From Acidimicrobiia bacterium (lineage in GTDB: Bacteria > Actinomycetota > Acidimicrobiia > Spongiisociales > UBA5794): 6,752 nucleotides of DNA. Within the stretch, counting starts at the first letter, position 1. Each line of letters opens with the position of its first letter. The stretch lies in NCBI GenBank assembly GCA_030598905.1, contig JAUVPA010000097.1, positions 1 to 6,752 of the forward strand, written 5' to 3'. The notes under the pieces were generated by a model. That model was given only the letters and a program-made list of their open reading frames with translations, was not told where the DNA came from and did no database searches. The translations under genes were made by a program, and so were the position numbers. Positions 6,104 through 6,752 of the stretch are shown here, in pieces.

Positions 6104-6116
6104 CCTTTCCTTTCCT
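6104..6116 (-). promoter_or_regulatory. Ribosome binding site that decides the dehydrogenase start
   Basis: AGGAAAGGAAAGG on the minus strand, ending 6 nt before GTG 6097-6095. It supports that start over the upstream ATG at 6211. Confidence 0.6.
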
Positions 6117-6182
6117 GTTCTCGGGAGCTGGGCTGAGAAGCTAATCGCCTTGGCGCAGGGTGTCTCCCCAACTGCACGGAGG

Positions 6183-6752
6183 ATGCACAATGCATGCCAC
6201 GTGAACATCACGCAGCCTTCGTCGATTCAGACTCCCCTAGAGGAACACCGCTCGGTCCACCGGCATCGATCGCTGCGACGCGGGTTCGGAGCGGTCGTCG
6301 TGATTGTGTTGATGTTGGGTGGACTTCTTCCGCGGTTTGCTTCCTACGCAGACGGTTGGGCCATCGTTCAGGCGGTTAGCGGGCCGGAGGTCGTGCTGTT
6401 GTTCGGCCTTGCATGCTCGAGCATGGCGTCGTTCTGGCTTGTGACAGTTGCGTCGCTACCAGGACTGAGCTTCCGAGGCGCGGCCATCGTCAAGCAGGCT
6501 TCCACAGCGACCGCGAACACCCTGCCGCCGGTGGAGCGTTTGCCGTGGGAGTGACGTACACAATCCTCACGTCCTGGCGCTTCGGGGCGGGCCCAATAGT
6601 GCGTTCTGTACTGGTCACAGGCGTCTGGAACAATTTGGTCAAATTCGGGATGCCGTTGATTGCGATGCTCTTGGCGATCCCCTTGACGGGTGGCCTCACT
6701 CCGCACCGCATGATTGCCGCGGCCGCCGGTGTCGCCGCGCTGGTTGTGACAG
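6183..6752 (+). CDS. LPG-synthase-TM/flippase-like polytopic membrane protein, frameshifted, 3' end missing
   Basis: The first frame (from about 6183) has a basic N-terminus (RHRSLRRG), then membrane segments at about residues 35-51 and 69-92, and runs through SLPGLSFRGAAIVKQASTAT to ANTLP. At about 6525-6529 it must shift to the frame one nucleotide earlier, which reads AGGAFAVGVTYTILTSWRFG, then VTGVWNNLVKFGMPLIAML and GLTPHRMIAAAAGVAALVVT to the right edge. The joined string NTLPAGGA..VG.TY and VTGVWNN.VK is the pattern I know from actinobacterial lysylphosphatidylglycerol-synthase-TM/YbhN-like (UPF0104, flippase-like) proteins, so both parts are one gene that has lost a nucleotide. In the written sequence the first frame ends at TGA 6552-6554. 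The start is uncertain: ATG 6183 directly abuts GGAGG (6178-6182), which is too close, and GTG 6201 is another choice. The deletion may be real or a sequencing error. Function: probably lipid or polyprenyl-conjugate translocation, by family only. Confidence 0.7.

Noticed and set aside
5781..6182. Upstream part of the long plus-strand frame leading into the membrane protein.
   Set aside because: It is antisense to the dehydrogenase and lacks family features; the recognisable protein starts only after about 6183.
6098..6211. N-terminal extension of the dehydrogenase to ATG 6211.
   Set aside because: The extra 38 residues do not resemble the family, and a strong purine-rich ribosome binding site marks GTG 6097.
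6194..6379. Small plus-strand frame starting at ATG 6194.
   Set aside because: It overlaps the membrane-protein gene in another frame and has Arg/Gly-rich composition typical of a shadow.

Overview
The window looks like chromosomal DNA of a high-GC, probably uncultured, actinobacterium. The evidence is indirect: strong G/C bias at third codon positions, mostly TGA stops, a TPR protein ending in a class III nucleotidyl cyclase domain, a GRTGT-type sulfotransferase, and a polytopic LPG-synthase-TM/flippase-like protein of a type common in Actinomycetota. No rRNA, tRNA, transposase, CRISPR array or phage gene is visible.

Layout. 1-378 (+): the 3' part of an exported cupredoxin whose Thr/Pro linker is encoded by 21-bp tandem repeats. 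418-1107 (-): a peroxiredoxin-like gene interrupted by one in-frame TGA exactly at the catalytic Cys position. 1156-1773 (-): a sulfotransferase-family gene in the same frame just upstream of it. About 1787-1998 (+): a frameshifted remnant of a glyoxalase/VOC gene. 2009-3958 (-), 4004-4849 (-) and 4849-5121 (-): a probable operon, transcribed right to left, of a small membrane protein, a SAM methyltransferase (also interrupted by one in-frame TGA) and the TPR-cyclase. 5249-6097 (-): a short-chain dehydrogenase. 6183-6752 (+): a divergent membrane-protein gene with an apparent 1-nt deletion, running off the right edge.

Main point. Two separate genes carry a single in-frame TGA with uninterrupted coding on both sides. 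Each TGA sits at a plausible redox-active position: U-P-Y-C in the peroxiredoxin, and C-U at the end of methyltransferase motif IV. Each is followed by a hairpin whose place and loop fit a bacterial SECIS element. The simplest biological reading is that both are selenoproteins and the organism decodes UGA as selenocysteine. The peroxiredoxin-like type has precedent; the methyltransferase with a Cys-Sec pair may be a poorly described or new family. The competing reading is point errors or decay, which has to be taken seriously because the window also holds two 1-nt frameshifts (the VOC remnant and the membrane protein). No Sec machinery (selA, selB, selC, selD) lies in the window, so this cannot be settled here.
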